Of a stretch of DNA of 36,702 nucleotides, positions 9,616 to 18,194 are shown one piece after another. Numbering within the stretch: position 1 is the stretch's first letter; each line of letters starts with the position of its first letter. The stretch is taken from contig NZ_FUKJ01000458.1 of assembly GCF_900163745.1 (NCBI RefSeq), positions 1 to 36,702 on the forward strand. The letters are read 5' to 3'. Under the pieces are notes generated by a model that saw only the letters and a list, made by a program, of their open reading frames with translations, had not been told where the DNA came from and did no database searches. The stretch is from Crenothrix polyspora. GTDB lineage: Bacteria; Pseudomonadota; Gammaproteobacteria; Methylococcales; Methylomonadaceae. The position numbers were made by a program, and so were the translations under genes.

Positions 9616-11118
9616 ATGGACAATATTAGCAGCAAAATGGCCAAAGGTGCGGCCTGGATGGTCGGCTTTAAAATGCTGGAGCGTAGTATTGGTTTGGTCA
9701 GTACCATTATTCTGGCGCGTTTGCTGGAGCCCGGCGATTTTGGTTTGGTGGCAATGGCCACTGCCTTTTTAGGGTTGCTGACGTTGTTGACGAGTTTCAG
9801 TTTTGATGTTGCTTTAATCCAAAAACAAGATGCCGATCGCCATTTATATGATACTGCCTGGACATTTAATGTCATTTTTGGCGTGTTATTGGCGTTGGTT
9901 TTAGTTGCAACGGCAATACCTTTGGCGCAATTCTACAACGAAGTACGCTTGGAACAGATACTCTACGTGTTAGCAATCAGTACCTTATTGGGTGGTTTTG
10001 GCAATATTGGTCCGGTGGCATTTCGTAAAGATTTGCAGTTTCATAAAGAGTTTTATTTTTTACTGGCCAAAAAATTGATGGGATTTACTGTCTGTATGAT
10101 TTTGGCGTTTACTCTGCGTAATTATTGGGCATTAGTCTGGGGAACATTTGCCGGTAGAATTCTTGAAGTGTTATTGAGTTACCGTGTACATCCTTATCGG
10201 CCACGCTTTTGTTTGAAAGGTCGAAAGGAGTTGTTTGGTTTTTCTGGATGGTTGTTTTTAGTTAATACTATAGGTTTCATGTGTAATAGGGCACCAGAGT
10301 TTATCATCGGAAAACTGGTGGGGACTCAAGCTCTTGGCCTTTATAATATTTCAAATGAAATCGCTTCATTACCCACTAATGAGCTGGTACAGCCCATTAA
10401 TCGCGTTACTTTTCCTGCTTACAGTAAATTAATAGACGACGATATTGGGCTTGCAAACATATTTTTAAAAGTACAATCGATTATTACCCTTCTTGCATTG
10501 CCGATTGGCACAGGGATTGTACTAACGGCACACTTGTTTGTGCCAATTCTTTTAGGAAATAAATGGCTAGATACAATTCCCCTTATTCAGTTGTTCTCCG
10601 TATATGGCACACTAATGGCCGTACAAAGCAACGCATCTACCGTTTATCTTGCCAAGGGTAAGCCAAAAATTCAGGCGTTTTTGGCTGGTTTTTATATGTT
10701 TATGTTATTGCCAATTATGTTCGTTCTCACGGGCAAAAATGGAATAATCGGTGCTGTTAGCTCTGTTTTAATCGCATTAACGATAGTGACACCAATTTCG
10801 ATATGGCTATCTCATCGATTGTTGCATTTAGGTTTTATTACTCTGTTGGGTTATCTTTGGAGACCAGTATTAGCAACTTTTTCAATGGCAGCAGTTGTAT
10901 TTTGGCTAGATACTCGACTTGACCTAGTTCCGAGGTTACAACTTATTACAATTATCATTGTAGGCATAATTATTTATACGTTGACTATACTTGGCTTGTG
11001 GATGATCAGTGGGCGTAAAGATGGTGCGGAATCTTTCATAGTTAATTTTCTTCAGACGAAGTTGTTCAAATTACCACCAAAAGCATACCAAAATGTCAAA
11101 TCCAATTATAAAAACTGA
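9616..11118 (+). CDS. Polysaccharide flippase/export protein, MOP superfamily (Wzx/PST-like)
   Basis: A 500-aa polytopic membrane protein. The N-terminus (MDNISSKMAKGAAWMVGFKMLERSIG, then IILARLLEPGDFGLVAMATAF) is the characteristic opening of lipopolysaccharide/exopolysaccharide flippases (Wzx, WzxC/TuaB-like), which move undecaprenyl-linked repeat units across the inner membrane. About 12-14 hydrophobic segments can be picked out along the length. The C-terminus overlaps the methyltransferase gene by 26 bp, and two glycosyltransferase genes follow, so this is a surface glycan operon. Base composition shifts from balanced to AT-rich after about 10200. The glycan exported cannot be deduced. 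Confidence 0.92.
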   Translation: MDNISSKMAKGAAWMVGFKMLERSIGLVSTIILARLLEPGDFGLVAMATAFLGLLTLLTSFSFDVALIQKQDADRHLYDTAWTFNVIFGVLLALVLVATAIPLAQFYNEVRLEQILYVLAISTLLGGFGNIGPVAFRKDLQFHKEFYFLLAKKLMGFTVCMILAFTLRNYWALVWGTFAGRILEVLLSYRVHPYRPRFCLKGRKELFGFSGWLFLVNTIGFMCNRAPEFIIGKLVGTQALGLYNISNEIASLPTNELVQPINRVTFPAYSKLIDDDIGLANIFLKVQSIITLLALPIGTGIVLTAHLFVPILLGNKWLDTIPLIQLFSVYGTLMAVQSNASTVYLAKGKPKIQAFLAGFYMFMLLPIMFVLTGKNGIIGAVSSVLIALTIVTPISIWLSHRLLHLGFITLLGYLWRPVLATFSMAAVVFWLDTRLDLVPRLQLITIIIVGIIIYTLTILGLWMISGRKDGAESFIVNFLQTKLFKLPPKAYQNVKSNYKN

Positions 11119-11836
11119 CTTGTTTTCACGAATGGCACACTTAGAAGTCGGTAGTGTGGAAAAAAACTATAAAGGTCTTGCGATTCACGCTTTACAAGGA
11201 TTACATGAGCACATAGGTACGTTAGTCAAGGAGCTCTTCCCCCAACCTTCTAGTTTATTGGACATAGCGGCAGGTAGTGGTGCGCTAACTTTGCGCTTAC
11301 AGGATATAGGGCATAAGATGGCTGCTTGTGATTATGTTGCTGATAATTTTCGCTTAATGAATACTGTTGATTTTACGCAGGTAGACCTTAATAAAAATTT
11401 TTCAAAACGATTTAATACTCTTTTTGATGGAATTTTGGCAATAGAAATTATTGAACATATAGAAAATCCTCGGCATGTTATAAGGGAAATTTTTGCGTCC
11501 TTAGCGCCAGGCGGTAAACTGATATTAAGTACACCTAATATAGATAACCCTGTATCACTTGCATTGTTTGTCCGATTTGGTTGTTTTCAATGGTTTGCTG
11601 AAGAAAACTATCAAAATGATGGTCATATTACTCCTATTTCGCAATACAGTATGCGAACATTTCTTGAGGAATCGGGATTTGTAGATATTGAGATAAGCTC
11701 TTTTGGCGATCCTTTTCGTGTAACTCAGGGGTGGCCAAAAATCCGTCTATTAGCGAAAGTATTAGGTTTTCTATCAGCCATAGATAATCGTTCCCAAGGT
11801 GAAATTTTGGTTGTTAATGCCAGGAAACCTGGATAA
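11093..11836 (+). CDS. Class I SAM-dependent methyltransferase
   Basis: 247 aa. Rossmann-fold methyltransferase with motif I LLDIAAGSGALTLRLQ, an acidic post-I segment (CDYVADNF), motif II/III around FDGILAIEIIEHIENPRHVIREIF, and LAPGGKLILSTPN, all typical of Methyltransf_11/23-type enzymes. It starts inside the end of the flippase gene (26-bp overlap) and is followed 17 bp later by a GT2 gene, so it probably methylates a sugar or lipid intermediate of the encoded glycan. The substrate is not predictable. The coding sequence is AT-rich compared with the genes before 9600. Confidence 0.9.
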   Translation: MSNPIIKTDLFSRMAHLEVGSVEKNYKGLAIHALQGLHEHIGTLVKELFPQPSSLLDIAAGSGALTLRLQDIGHKMAACDYVADNFRLMNTVDFTQVDLNKNFSKRFNTLFDGILAIEIIEHIENPRHVIREIFASLAPGGKLILSTPNIDNPVSLALFVRFGCFQWFAEENYQNDGHITPISQYSMRTFLEESGFVDIEISSFGDPFRVTQGWPKIRLLAKVLGFLSAIDNRSQGEILVVNARKPG

Positions 11837-11853
11837 ATGTAAGCAGATTTATT

Positions 11854-12834
11854 ATGCAGCTTAAAGTTTCTGTCATTATGCCCGCCTACAATTGTGCAAA
11901 ATATATTGGTCATGCACTGGATTCTATCCAGCTGCAATCAATTCCAGAGTGGGAAGTCATTGTAATTGATGATGGCTCGACTGATGAAACCGCTGATATT
12001 GTCGATAGGTTAGCGGTTAAAGATTCAAGAATCCGTTTATTAAGGCAACCTGCATCTGGCAAGCCATCGATTGCTAGAAATACTGGTTTAGCGGTGGCAG
12101 TCGGTGAATTTGTTTGTTTTTTGGACGCAGACGATTTTTACGCTCCGACTAAGTTTGCTAGCTGTCTTAATGCGATAGAACAGTATCCTGATGTTGGTTT
12201 AGTTTTTCATGATGTTAGCTATGTAGATACGTTTGGAAAGGTATTACCTGACAGTTATTTAGAACGCAGTGATTTTAAAGCCAATGCCGAAAAATTTTTA
12301 GTTCACACTGAAAGCAATAGTTATTGTTGCGGATCAGATTTTTATTTTTTTATTTCTACTGCGAATAATTCGACGCTATTGATTTCATCTGTTTTCATTC
12401 GACGAAAATATTGTATTCGATTTTCAAATGAATTGCTTGTAGGTGAGGATTTAGATCTTTGGCTCAGATTATTATCACAAAGTATGCAATTTATGTTTGT
12501 TGAGGATGTGCTGGCTTATTATCGACGACATGATAATAATTTAACTGCACACCAACCTCCGATAGAAAGAGATCGAATTATTCTTCATGAAATAAATTAC
12601 TTTCGTAGTCGGAAAATATTTAGCTTTCACCAGCGGTGGGTATACCGTGGCTTTATTGCGCATTTATATTCTAATGGTGGATTTGGTCTTGGCCTAATTA
12701 ATAAAGATTGGGATGGTTTTAAAGCTTTTTTAAATTCTTTATTGTGGTTACCAAATTGGTTTGCATCTAAAGGGTGTATAAAAGCGCTGGGTAAAATATT
12801 AAGAAGTAAATGTTTTGAGGCTATGCCTCAATGA
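11854..12834 (+). CDS. Glycosyltransferase family 2
   Basis: 326 aa. The GT-A fold N-terminus is clear: VSVIMPAYNCAKYIGHALDS, then EVIVIDDGSTDETADIV, then ARNTGLAVAVGEFVCFLDADD, where DADD is the metal/nucleotide-sugar DxD motif. The middle region GEDLDLWLRLL carries the ED acceptor-site motif, followed by AYYRRHDNN. The C-terminal ~70 residues contain hydrophobic stretches but no clear multi-pass anchor. The stop overlaps the following GT4 start (ATGA, 4 bp), so translation is coupled. It adds a sugar to the growing glycan; donor and linkage are unknown. Confidence 0.93.
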   Translation: MQLKVSVIMPAYNCAKYIGHALDSIQLQSIPEWEVIVIDDGSTDETADIVDRLAVKDSRIRLLRQPASGKPSIARNTGLAVAVGEFVCFLDADDFYAPTKFASCLNAIEQYPDVGLVFHDVSYVDTFGKVLPDSYLERSDFKANAEKFLVHTESNSYCCGSDFYFFISTANNSTLLISSVFIRRKYCIRFSNELLVGEDLDLWLRLLSQSMQFMFVEDVLAYYRRHDNNLTAHQPPIERDRIILHEINYFRSRKIFSFHQRWVYRGFIAHLYSNGGFGLGLINKDWDGFKAFLNSLLWLPNWFASKGCIKALGKILRSKCFEAMPQ

Positions 12835-13994
12835 AGCAAGCATGGTTATATGTATTGCCTTGGGATATAGGTTTTCCCGGTGGTGTAAACCAGGTTGTTA
12901 TCAATTTAATTAACACACAGAAAAAAACACAAACACTCACGCCAAAACTACTAATCGATCAAAATTCTGGCAATGCCAATTACATAGCCAGCACTCCTGT
13001 TGATTATTTTCCACTGACGAATCCTTGTTGGTCTCCTGGCATTTTAGGCATTGTGAAATATCTGATTAAGCTGCCTTTCTTGTTATTTCGTTTGTACCGC
13101 TATATCGGTAACGATGTGCAGTGTATTAATCCACACTACCCTACACTAAATGTCCTCAATTTTGTTTTGTATAAGAAACTTGGCTTCTATGTGGGGAAGA
13201 TTATTTTGTCGTTCCACGGTACTGATGTAGTTTCAATTAAGAAAACAGTAGGTTTTGAAAAATATTTGTGGCATTTTATTTTTCAGCACGTTGATTTTAT
13301 GGCGTGTTGTTCGCAGAAATTAGCTGATGAATTAAATGATTATGTTGATAATTCTGTAGAGGGTAAGATTAAAGTCATACATAACGGCATTGCTGAGCAA
13401 ATAATCAAGGCTGCGACAGCCAATTCAGGTGTTTTGCCTATGGAACTGGATAATTCACGGTTTATTTTAAATGTTGCAACATTCGAACGCAAAAAAGGCC
13501 AAGATATACTTATTCGCGCATTTGCCAAAATAAGAGTATCGGTGAGTCCAATTAAGTTGGTTTTAATTGGTCGTAGCACCGACATTTTAATAAATTATCG
13601 TCAGTTAGTAAGTCAGTTAGATTGTGAGAATGATGTGGTTTTTATTGAAAACCTGGAGCATCAGTCGGTTTTAAATTTTTTCCGTAAGGCAAATGTTTTT
13701 TGTTTGCCGTCACGCTATGAGCCTTTTGGCATTGTATTGTTAGAAGCCGGTTATTTTTCGTGTCCAGTAATTGCATCCAATGTCGGGGGCATACCAGAAA
13801 TTATTGAGGATGGTTATGATGGTTGTTTGATTTCACCTGATAACATCGATGAATTAGCGAATAAGCTTATTGATTTGCTAAATAATAGCGATATGGCAGA
13901 GAAAATGGGGCGGCGACTTAGAAACAAGGTTATTAAGACTTTTACGTGGGATATCGCTGCATCGAAATATTTAAACTTGTTATCTAACAATTAA
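12831..13994 (+). CDS. Glycosyltransferase family 4
   Basis: 387 aa with a GT-B fold. Seen: the N-terminal glycine-rich acceptor side GFPGGVNQVVINLI, a short central NVATFERKKGQDILIRAF segment opening the C-terminal domain, and the donor-binding block PSRYEPFGIVLLEAGYFSCPV with the E-x7-E pair, followed by ASNVGGIPEIIEDGYDG. These are standard for GT4 retaining enzymes of LPS/EPS synthesis. It is the last gene of the glycan operon, overlapping the GT2 gene by 4 bp, and a strong hairpin follows at 14017-14052. Low GC throughout. Confidence 0.94.
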   Translation: MKQAWLYVLPWDIGFPGGVNQVVINLINTQKKTQTLTPKLLIDQNSGNANYIASTPVDYFPLTNPCWSPGILGIVKYLIKLPFLLFRLYRYIGNDVQCINPHYPTLNVLNFVLYKKLGFYVGKIILSFHGTDVVSIKKTVGFEKYLWHFIFQHVDFMACCSQKLADELNDYVDNSVEGKIKVIHNGIAEQIIKAATANSGVLPMELDNSRFILNVATFERKKGQDILIRAFAKIRVSVSPIKLVLIGRSTDILINYRQLVSQLDCENDVVFIENLEHQSVLNFFRKANVFCLPSRYEPFGIVLLEAGYFSCPVIASNVGGIPEIIEDGYDGCLISPDNIDELANKLIDLLNNSDMAEKMGRRLRNKVIKTFTWDIAASKYLNLLSNN

Positions 13995-14016
13995 CGTAAT
14001 TCGTTTTACCATAAAG

Positions 14017-14052
14017 AACGGATGCTAAAAGCTAAGTTTTAGGGCATCCGTT
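14017..14052. terminator. Hairpin between convergent genes, probable terminator
   Basis: Arms AACGGATGCTAAAA (14017-14030) and TTTTAGGGCATCCGTT (14037-14052) pair over 14 bp with a two-base bulge. The site lies 23 bp after the GT4 stop and before the minus-strand gene ending at 14118. No T-run follows directly, so factor-independent termination is plausible but not certain. Confidence 0.6.
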
Positions 14053-14117
14053 GTTAGCTTTGTGAATGTTGGTTGCAATACTTCTTGTAGCGGCCTATTT
14101 TTAGCGAAGTTGTTAAA

Positions 14118-14543
14118 TTAAAGCCCGTCTAAACCAGTTAGGCCATCTATTGTCCAGTTTTTAAAATCCGCAATACCCTCTTGGTCGTCACCGTTATCAT
14201 AAGTTATCCGGCAGGCGTATGTTTTTGGATTTGATGCGTTGCCAGCAACGGTGAATTCAGAGTGGATAATGTACTGGTAATTGCCGAAGCCCCATGCTTT
14301 AAGGGGTTTATCAGGAAAGCTGACAGTTACCTTGTCACCAAGTTCTGACTTTATATAACTATTGCAGTGGTCAAATGCGATTGCAGTCAGCGGTGTTGAT
14401 ATGCTGTTGGTTTGAGCTTCGTCTTTGCTTTCGACAAGAAATGTGTCCGACGCGACCACTTCGAGTACTAAAGGAAGTACCACAAGGCGCATGAAGGCTA
14501 TTAATGCCCCCAGTCCCACAAATAAAAGTAAGTATTTTTTCAT
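14118..14543 (-). CDS. Small membrane-anchored periplasmic protein, unknown function
   Basis: 141 aa, not recognised. MKKYLLLFVGLGALIAFMRLV and the following LPLVLEVV form an uncleaved signal anchor or long signal peptide (about residues 4-31). The rest is a small soluble domain with two cysteines, in DHCNSYIKSEL and TYACRITYDNG, that could form a disulfide in the periplasm. It ends in acidic, Gly-rich sequence (DGLTGLDGL). It stands alone between the convergent glycan operon and the divergent pmo operon. The ATG is a clear start for the hydrophobic segment. No function is proposed. Confidence 0.7.
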   Translation of the reverse strand: MKKYLLLFVGLGALIAFMRLVVLPLVLEVVASDTFLVESKDEAQTNSISTPLTAIAFDHCNSYIKSELGDKVTVSFPDKPLKAWGFGNYQYIIHSEFTVAGNASNPKTYACRITYDNGDDQEGIADFKNWTIDGLTGLDGL

Positions 14544-14846
14544 AGATTTAGGTGTTTTTTTATAATTTTAAGAGTTGAACTAAGATAGTTAATTTGCTTT
14601 GATAATATCAGAAATCAAGTAGTTAAAGATAATAAAATTTGGATCAGCGCTAATTGAGTAAGAATTATTTAATTCGTTGAGTGAATAGGCTTGACAAGGT
14701 TATTCGAACTGGTAAACTTTGGAAGCACTAAATAGATTTGGTGTGTCTTGATTCTGGCTGTAGTCAAAATTCAAGGGGGTAAAATGGACTTGTAACTATC
14801 GACACTGACTAATTTAGTCAGGTTTAATCATTTTTAGGAGATAGAA
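14544..14846. other. Divergent intergenic region upstream of pmoC
   Basis: About 300 bp with no gene. It holds the sigma70-like pmo promoter (14691-14718), a small hairpin CTGACT/AGTCAG at 14805-14821, and the pmoC ribosome binding site AGGAG at 14836-14840. The half nearer the minus-strand gene is very AT-rich. The leader from the promoter to the pmoC ATG would be about 120 nt, long enough for post-transcriptional control. Confidence 0.6.
14691..14718 (+). promoter_or_regulatory. Candidate sigma70 promoter of pmoCAB
   Basis: A perfect -35 hexamer TTGACA (14691-14696) is followed after 16 bp by TAAACT (14713-14718, four of six matches to TATAAT). pmo operons of methanotrophs are known to be transcribed from sigma70-type promoters upstream of pmoC, so position and orientation agree. 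The start site is inferred. Confidence 0.55.
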
Positions 14847-15599
14847 ATGGCAGCTACAACTGAATCAGTGAAAGCTGATGCTGCGGAAGCACCGCTGTTA
14901 AATAAAAGAAACTTGATCTTTGCAGTCGCAATTTATTGCGTGTTTTATGCATGGGTTCGTTGGTATGAAGGCGTTTATGGCTGGTCAGCTGGCTTAGATT
15001 CTTTCGCACCTGAGTTCGAAACATACTGGATGAACTTCCTGTATATTGAGTTCGTATTAGAAGTATCAACTGCTGGTATTCTATGGGGTTACCTGTGGAA
15101 ATCACGCGATCGTAAAGTGATGTCAATCACTCCAAGAGAAGAGTTGAGAAGACATTTCCATCATTGGGTTTGGTTGGTTGCTTACGGCGTAGCTATTTAC
15201 TTCGGCGCTAGCTACTTCACTGAGCAAGATGGTACTTGGCATCAAACAATCGTTCGTGACACTGACTTCACACCAAGTCATGTTATCGAATTCTACTTGA
15301 GCTACCCTGTATACATCATCACTGGTGGTGGCGCTTTCTTGTATGCAAAAACAAGACTGCCTACCTACCAACAAGGTAACTCTATCCAATATATGGTTGC
15401 GACCGTTGGTCCATTCATGATTCTGCCAAACGTTGGCTTGAACGAATGGGGTCACACATTCTGGTTTATGGAAGAGTTGTTTGTTGCTCCTTTACACTAC
15501 GGCTTCGTATTCTTCGGATGGTCAGCTTTAGGTGTATTGGGTGTTGTTGGTATTGAAGTCGCGGCAATTGCCAAGCTTCTGAAAAAAGACTTAGCTTAA
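14847..15599 (+). CDS. pmoC: Particulate methane monooxygenase subunit C
   Basis: 250 aa integral membrane subunit of pMMO, which oxidises methane to methanol. The metal ligands can be placed by pattern. D-x3-H-x12-H occurs as Asp128, His132 (QDGTWH) and His145 (TPSH), equal to M. capsulatus (Bath) Asp156/His160/His173, the CuC site. Asn199, His203 and His217 (LNEWGH...APLHYGF) match the CuD ligands Asn227/His231/His245. The constant offset of 28 supports both the alignment and the start. Several transmembrane helices are visible, and AGGAG at 14836-14840 fits ATG 14847. First gene of pmoCAB, followed by a hairpin-containing spacer. Confidence 0.98.
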   Translation: MAATTESVKADAAEAPLLNKRNLIFAVAIYCVFYAWVRWYEGVYGWSAGLDSFAPEFETYWMNFLYIEFVLEVSTAGILWGYLWKSRDRKVMSITPREELRRHFHHWVWLVAYGVAIYFGASYFTEQDGTWHQTIVRDTDFTPSHVIEFYLSYPVYIITGGGAFLYAKTRLPTYQQGNSIQYMVATVGPFMILPNVGLNEWGHTFWFMEELFVAPLHYGFVFFGWSALGVLGVVGIEVAAIAKLLKKDLA

Positions 15600-15619
15600 T
15601 TTAGTCTTTTGCTGTAAAT

Positions 15620-15683
15620 AACTATCTCCTTGGTTGCCTCTTTAATCCACTGGATTTCGGGGCAACCTTAAGAGAAGATAGTT
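15620..15683 (+). promoter_or_regulatory. pmoC-pmoA intergenic stem-loop
   Basis: Nested inverted repeats: outer arms AACTATCT (15620-15627) and AGATAGTT (15676-15683); inner arms GGTTGCCTC (15632-15640) and GGGGCAACC (15659-15667), 9 bp with one G-T pair. An AT-rich run follows. The position between pmoC and pmoA suggests partial termination, RNA processing or transcript stabilisation; which of these cannot be read from sequence. Confidence 0.55.
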
Positions 15684-15721
15684 TTAATAAAAATAATTTA
15701 ATCCTTTTTGGAGGTAAAGCT

Positions 15722-16465
15722 ATGAGCGCATCTCAATCAGCTGTACGTTCACGTGCTGAAGCGGTAAAAGTTTCACGTACGTTTGACTGGCTAATTTGTT
15801 TTACACTTTTCTTTGTTGTACTTGGTGGTTATCACGTTCACTTTATGCTTGTTGCAGGTGACTGGGACTTCTGGGTCGACTGGAAAGATAGACGTCTGTG
15901 GGTAACTGTTCTGCCAATTATGGCTATCACCTTCCCAGCCGCTGTGCAAGCGGTTCTGTGGTGGCGTTACCGCATCGCATTCGGTGCAACTTTCTGCGTA
16001 ATGGGTTTGTTATTCGGTGAGTGGGTCAACAGATATTTCAACTTCTGGGGCTGGACATATTTCCCAATTAACTTCTGTTTCCCATCACAATTGATTCCAG
16101 CCGCTATCGTTCTGGATGTTATATTGCTGATGTCTAACAGTCTGCAGTTGACCGCAGTAATGGGTGGATTAGCTTTTGGTTTGTTGTTTTACCCAAGCAA
16201 CTGGCCAGTTATTGCTCCATTACACCAACCTGTTGAATACAACGGTATGGTAATGACTTTGGCTGACTTATTAGGTTACCACTACATCAGAACCGGTATG
16301 CCCGAGTACATCAGAATGGTTGAAAAAGGTACACTAAGAACCTTCGGTAAAGACGTTGCTCCAGTATCAGCGTTCTTCTCTGGTTTCGTGAGTATCATTA
16401 TTTACTTCTTGTGGCATTTCTTTGGTAGATGGTTTGGAAGCACCGCTTTCACAACTGCATCATAA
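15722..16465 (+). CDS. pmoA: Particulate methane monooxygenase subunit A
   Basis: 247 aa, the standard PmoA length. Diagnostic blocks include GDWDFWVDWKDRRLWVTVLP, FPINFCFPSQLIPAAIVLD and MPEYIRMVEKGTLRTFGKDV. The classical A189 forward primer target is present without mismatch at 15857-15874, and the PmoA rather than AmoA character is clear (MPEYIRMVEKGTLRTFG). Six to seven membrane helices fit the known subunit. GGAGG at 15710-15714 precedes ATG 15722. The sequence type looks like gammaproteobacterial type Ia methanotrophs, by judgement from memory and not from a tree. Second gene of the operon. Confidence 0.99.
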   Translation: MSASQSAVRSRAEAVKVSRTFDWLICFTLFFVVLGGYHVHFMLVAGDWDFWVDWKDRRLWVTVLPIMAITFPAAVQAVLWWRYRIAFGATFCVMGLLFGEWVNRYFNFWGWTYFPINFCFPSQLIPAAIVLDVILLMSNSLQLTAVMGGLAFGLLFYPSNWPVIAPLHQPVEYNGMVMTLADLLGYHYIRTGMPEYIRMVEKGTLRTFGKDVAPVSAFFSGFVSIIIYFLWHFFGRWFGSTAFTTAS

Positions 16466-16507
16466 GAATCATTGTTATTAAGAAGATATACATAAAAAAC
16501 TGGTTAG

Positions 16508-16526
16508 AGACGATATATAATCGTCT
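16508..16526 (+). promoter_or_regulatory. pmoA-pmoB intergenic hairpin
   Basis: A perfect 7-bp stem AGACGAT/ATCGTCT around a 5-nt loop, in the 111-bp spacer between pmoA and pmoB. A second short stem CTCTA/TAGAG (about 16556-16568) partly covers the pmoB ribosome binding site GAGGAGG (16566-16572). Confidence 0.4.
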
Positions 16527-16576
16527 ACTGGCTAGATACTCAAGAACTATAGATTCTCTATTATAGAGGAGGATAT

Positions 16577-17821
16577 ATGAAAATGATTAAAGACAAGATT
16601 GCTAAATTGTCCTTTGTCGGCGTGTTAGTTGGTGTTACAGCAGCAATGTTTTATGCTCCAACAGCAGCAGCTCATGGTGAAAAGTCTCAAGCAGCGTTCA
16701 TGCGTATGCGTACTATTCACTGGTATGACTTGAATTGGTCAAAAGATACCGTAGCTGTTAATGACACAATGACTGTTACAGGTAAATTCCACGTTTTCAA
16801 AGGATGGCCTGAAACTGTTGATTTACCAGAATCATCTTTCTTGAACATCGGTACTCCAGGTCCTGTATTTATTCGTGCAGGATCTTGGATCGGTGGTCAG
16901 TTAGTTCCACGTTCATGCAGCTTGGAATTGGGTGAAACCTACGAATTCAAAGTATTGTTGAAAGCACGTCGTCCAGGCGATTGGCATGTTCACAGTATGA
17001 TGAACGTTAAAGGTGGTGGTCCAATCATCGGTCCAGGTAAATGGGTAACTATTACTGGTTCTATGAAAGACTTTAAAAACCCAATTACTACTTTGACTGG
17101 CGTAACAGTTGATTTGGAAACCTATAACATAGGTAACATCTACTTCTGGCACGCTTTCTGGTATGCAATTGGTTTGGCATGGATTGTTTATTGGTTACGT
17201 AAACCAGTATTTATTCCACGTCACCTTGCTGTTGAAGCCGGAAAAGCTGATACATTGATTACTCCAACTGATAAGAAAGTTAGTATTGCTTTCGCTGTTG
17301 GTACAATGGCGATCGTTGCAGCAACTATGGCTAGCACAAACGCTGAATTCCCAATTACAACCCCGCTACAAGCAGGTTTGTTACGTGGTATGAAGCCAAT
17401 TGAAATGCCAGCTCCAACAGTTGCTGTTAAAGTTGATGATGCTACTTACCGTGTACCAGGTCGTGCTATGCAAATGACACTGACTGTTACTAACAATGGT
17501 GATTCATCTGTTCGTTTAGGCGAGTTCAACACTGCTGGCGTACGTTTCTTGGATCCTGCTGTTCATGAAGATGACACTGGATACCCAGATGACTTGTTGG
17601 CTGAAGAAGGTTTGACTGTTAGCGATAACAGCCCACTTGCTCCAGGCCAAACAAGAACTTACCAAGTTACTGCGTCTGACGCGGCTTGGGAAGTTTATCG
17701 TTTAGCTGACTTGATCTACGATCCAGACAGCCGTTTTGCTGGTTTGTTGTTCTTCACTGATGAAGGCGGCAACCGTCAAATGGTTACTGTAGATGCTCCA
17801 TTAATTCCATCATTTATCTAA
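16577..17821 (+). CDS. pmoB: Particulate methane monooxygenase subunit B
   Basis: 414 aa: N-terminal signal peptide, periplasmic cupredoxin domain, two membrane helices (about residues 186-206 and 233-252) and a second cupredoxin domain. Processing after TAAA leaves His33 (HGEK) as the mature N-terminus. His33, His137 and His139 (GDWHVHS) are the CuB ligands at the same numbering as M. capsulatus (Bath), and His48 and His72 of the bis-His site are also present. Nothing looks degenerate. ATG 16577 is preceded by GAGGAGG. It is the last gene of pmoCAB; no pmoD follows before the terminator. Confidence 0.99.
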   Translation: MKMIKDKIAKLSFVGVLVGVTAAMFYAPTAAAHGEKSQAAFMRMRTIHWYDLNWSKDTVAVNDTMTVTGKFHVFKGWPETVDLPESSFLNIGTPGPVFIRAGSWIGGQLVPRSCSLELGETYEFKVLLKARRPGDWHVHSMMNVKGGGPIIGPGKWVTITGSMKDFKNPITTLTGVTVDLETYNIGNIYFWHAFWYAIGLAWIVYWLRKPVFIPRHLAVEAGKADTLITPTDKKVSIAFAVGTMAIVAATMASTNAEFPITTPLQAGLLRGMKPIEMPAPTVAVKVDDATYRVPGRAMQMTLTVTNNGDSSVRLGEFNTAGVRFLDPAVHEDDTGYPDDLLAEEGLTVSDNSPLAPGQTRTYQVTASDAAWEVYRLADLIYDPDSRFAGLLFFTDEGGNRQMVTVDAPLIPSFI

Positions 17822-17869
17822 TAAATGAATTTTATTAGCAATTTTTAATTGCTAAATAAAAGGGATTGA

Positions 17870-17904
17870 AACCCTCACTGCTTTTTAAGTAGTGGGGGTT
17901 TTTT
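17870..17904 (+). terminator. Rho-independent terminator of pmoCAB
   Basis: Arms AACCCTCACTGCT (17870-17882) and AGTAGTGGGGGTT (17888-17900) pair over 13 bp with two G-T pairs and run into a T tract to 17904. A weaker hairpin TAGCAATT/AATTGCTA (17836-17854) lies just before it, so the operon ends in tandem stem-loops. Confidence 0.88.
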
Positions 17905-18194
17905 ACGTTTAGACATTTTTGATTCAATCCGCGCTTTGCCATTATCTGTAATAATAACCTCCCCAACTTTATCAACATACGTAATTCAACTAATAAACTA
18001 TAATTTCTAATTGCAATGCCAATGCTATGCAATCAGTAGATTAGTAGGTATTATTGACATCGAAAACTATCAACGTATGGTATTATTTTTTGTACGGATA
18101 GCTCAGTTTTAATCTTCTATACTTTGTAAAAATAAAAGCACAGGGATTCACTTTAACCATTCGCTAAAAAATATGACTCACAGGAGGTTGATTT
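17905..18194. other. Intergenic region and leader of the Ter cluster
   Basis: Together with the terminator this forms a 373-bp gene-free stretch between pmoB and the first terD. TTGACA at 18054-18059 with TATGGT (18076-18081, 16-bp spacing) is a weak promoter candidate; TATACT at 18118-18123 is another possible -10 without a good -35. AGGAGG (about 18182-18187) is the strong ribosome binding site of the first TerD gene. Nothing else recognisable. Confidence 0.45.
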
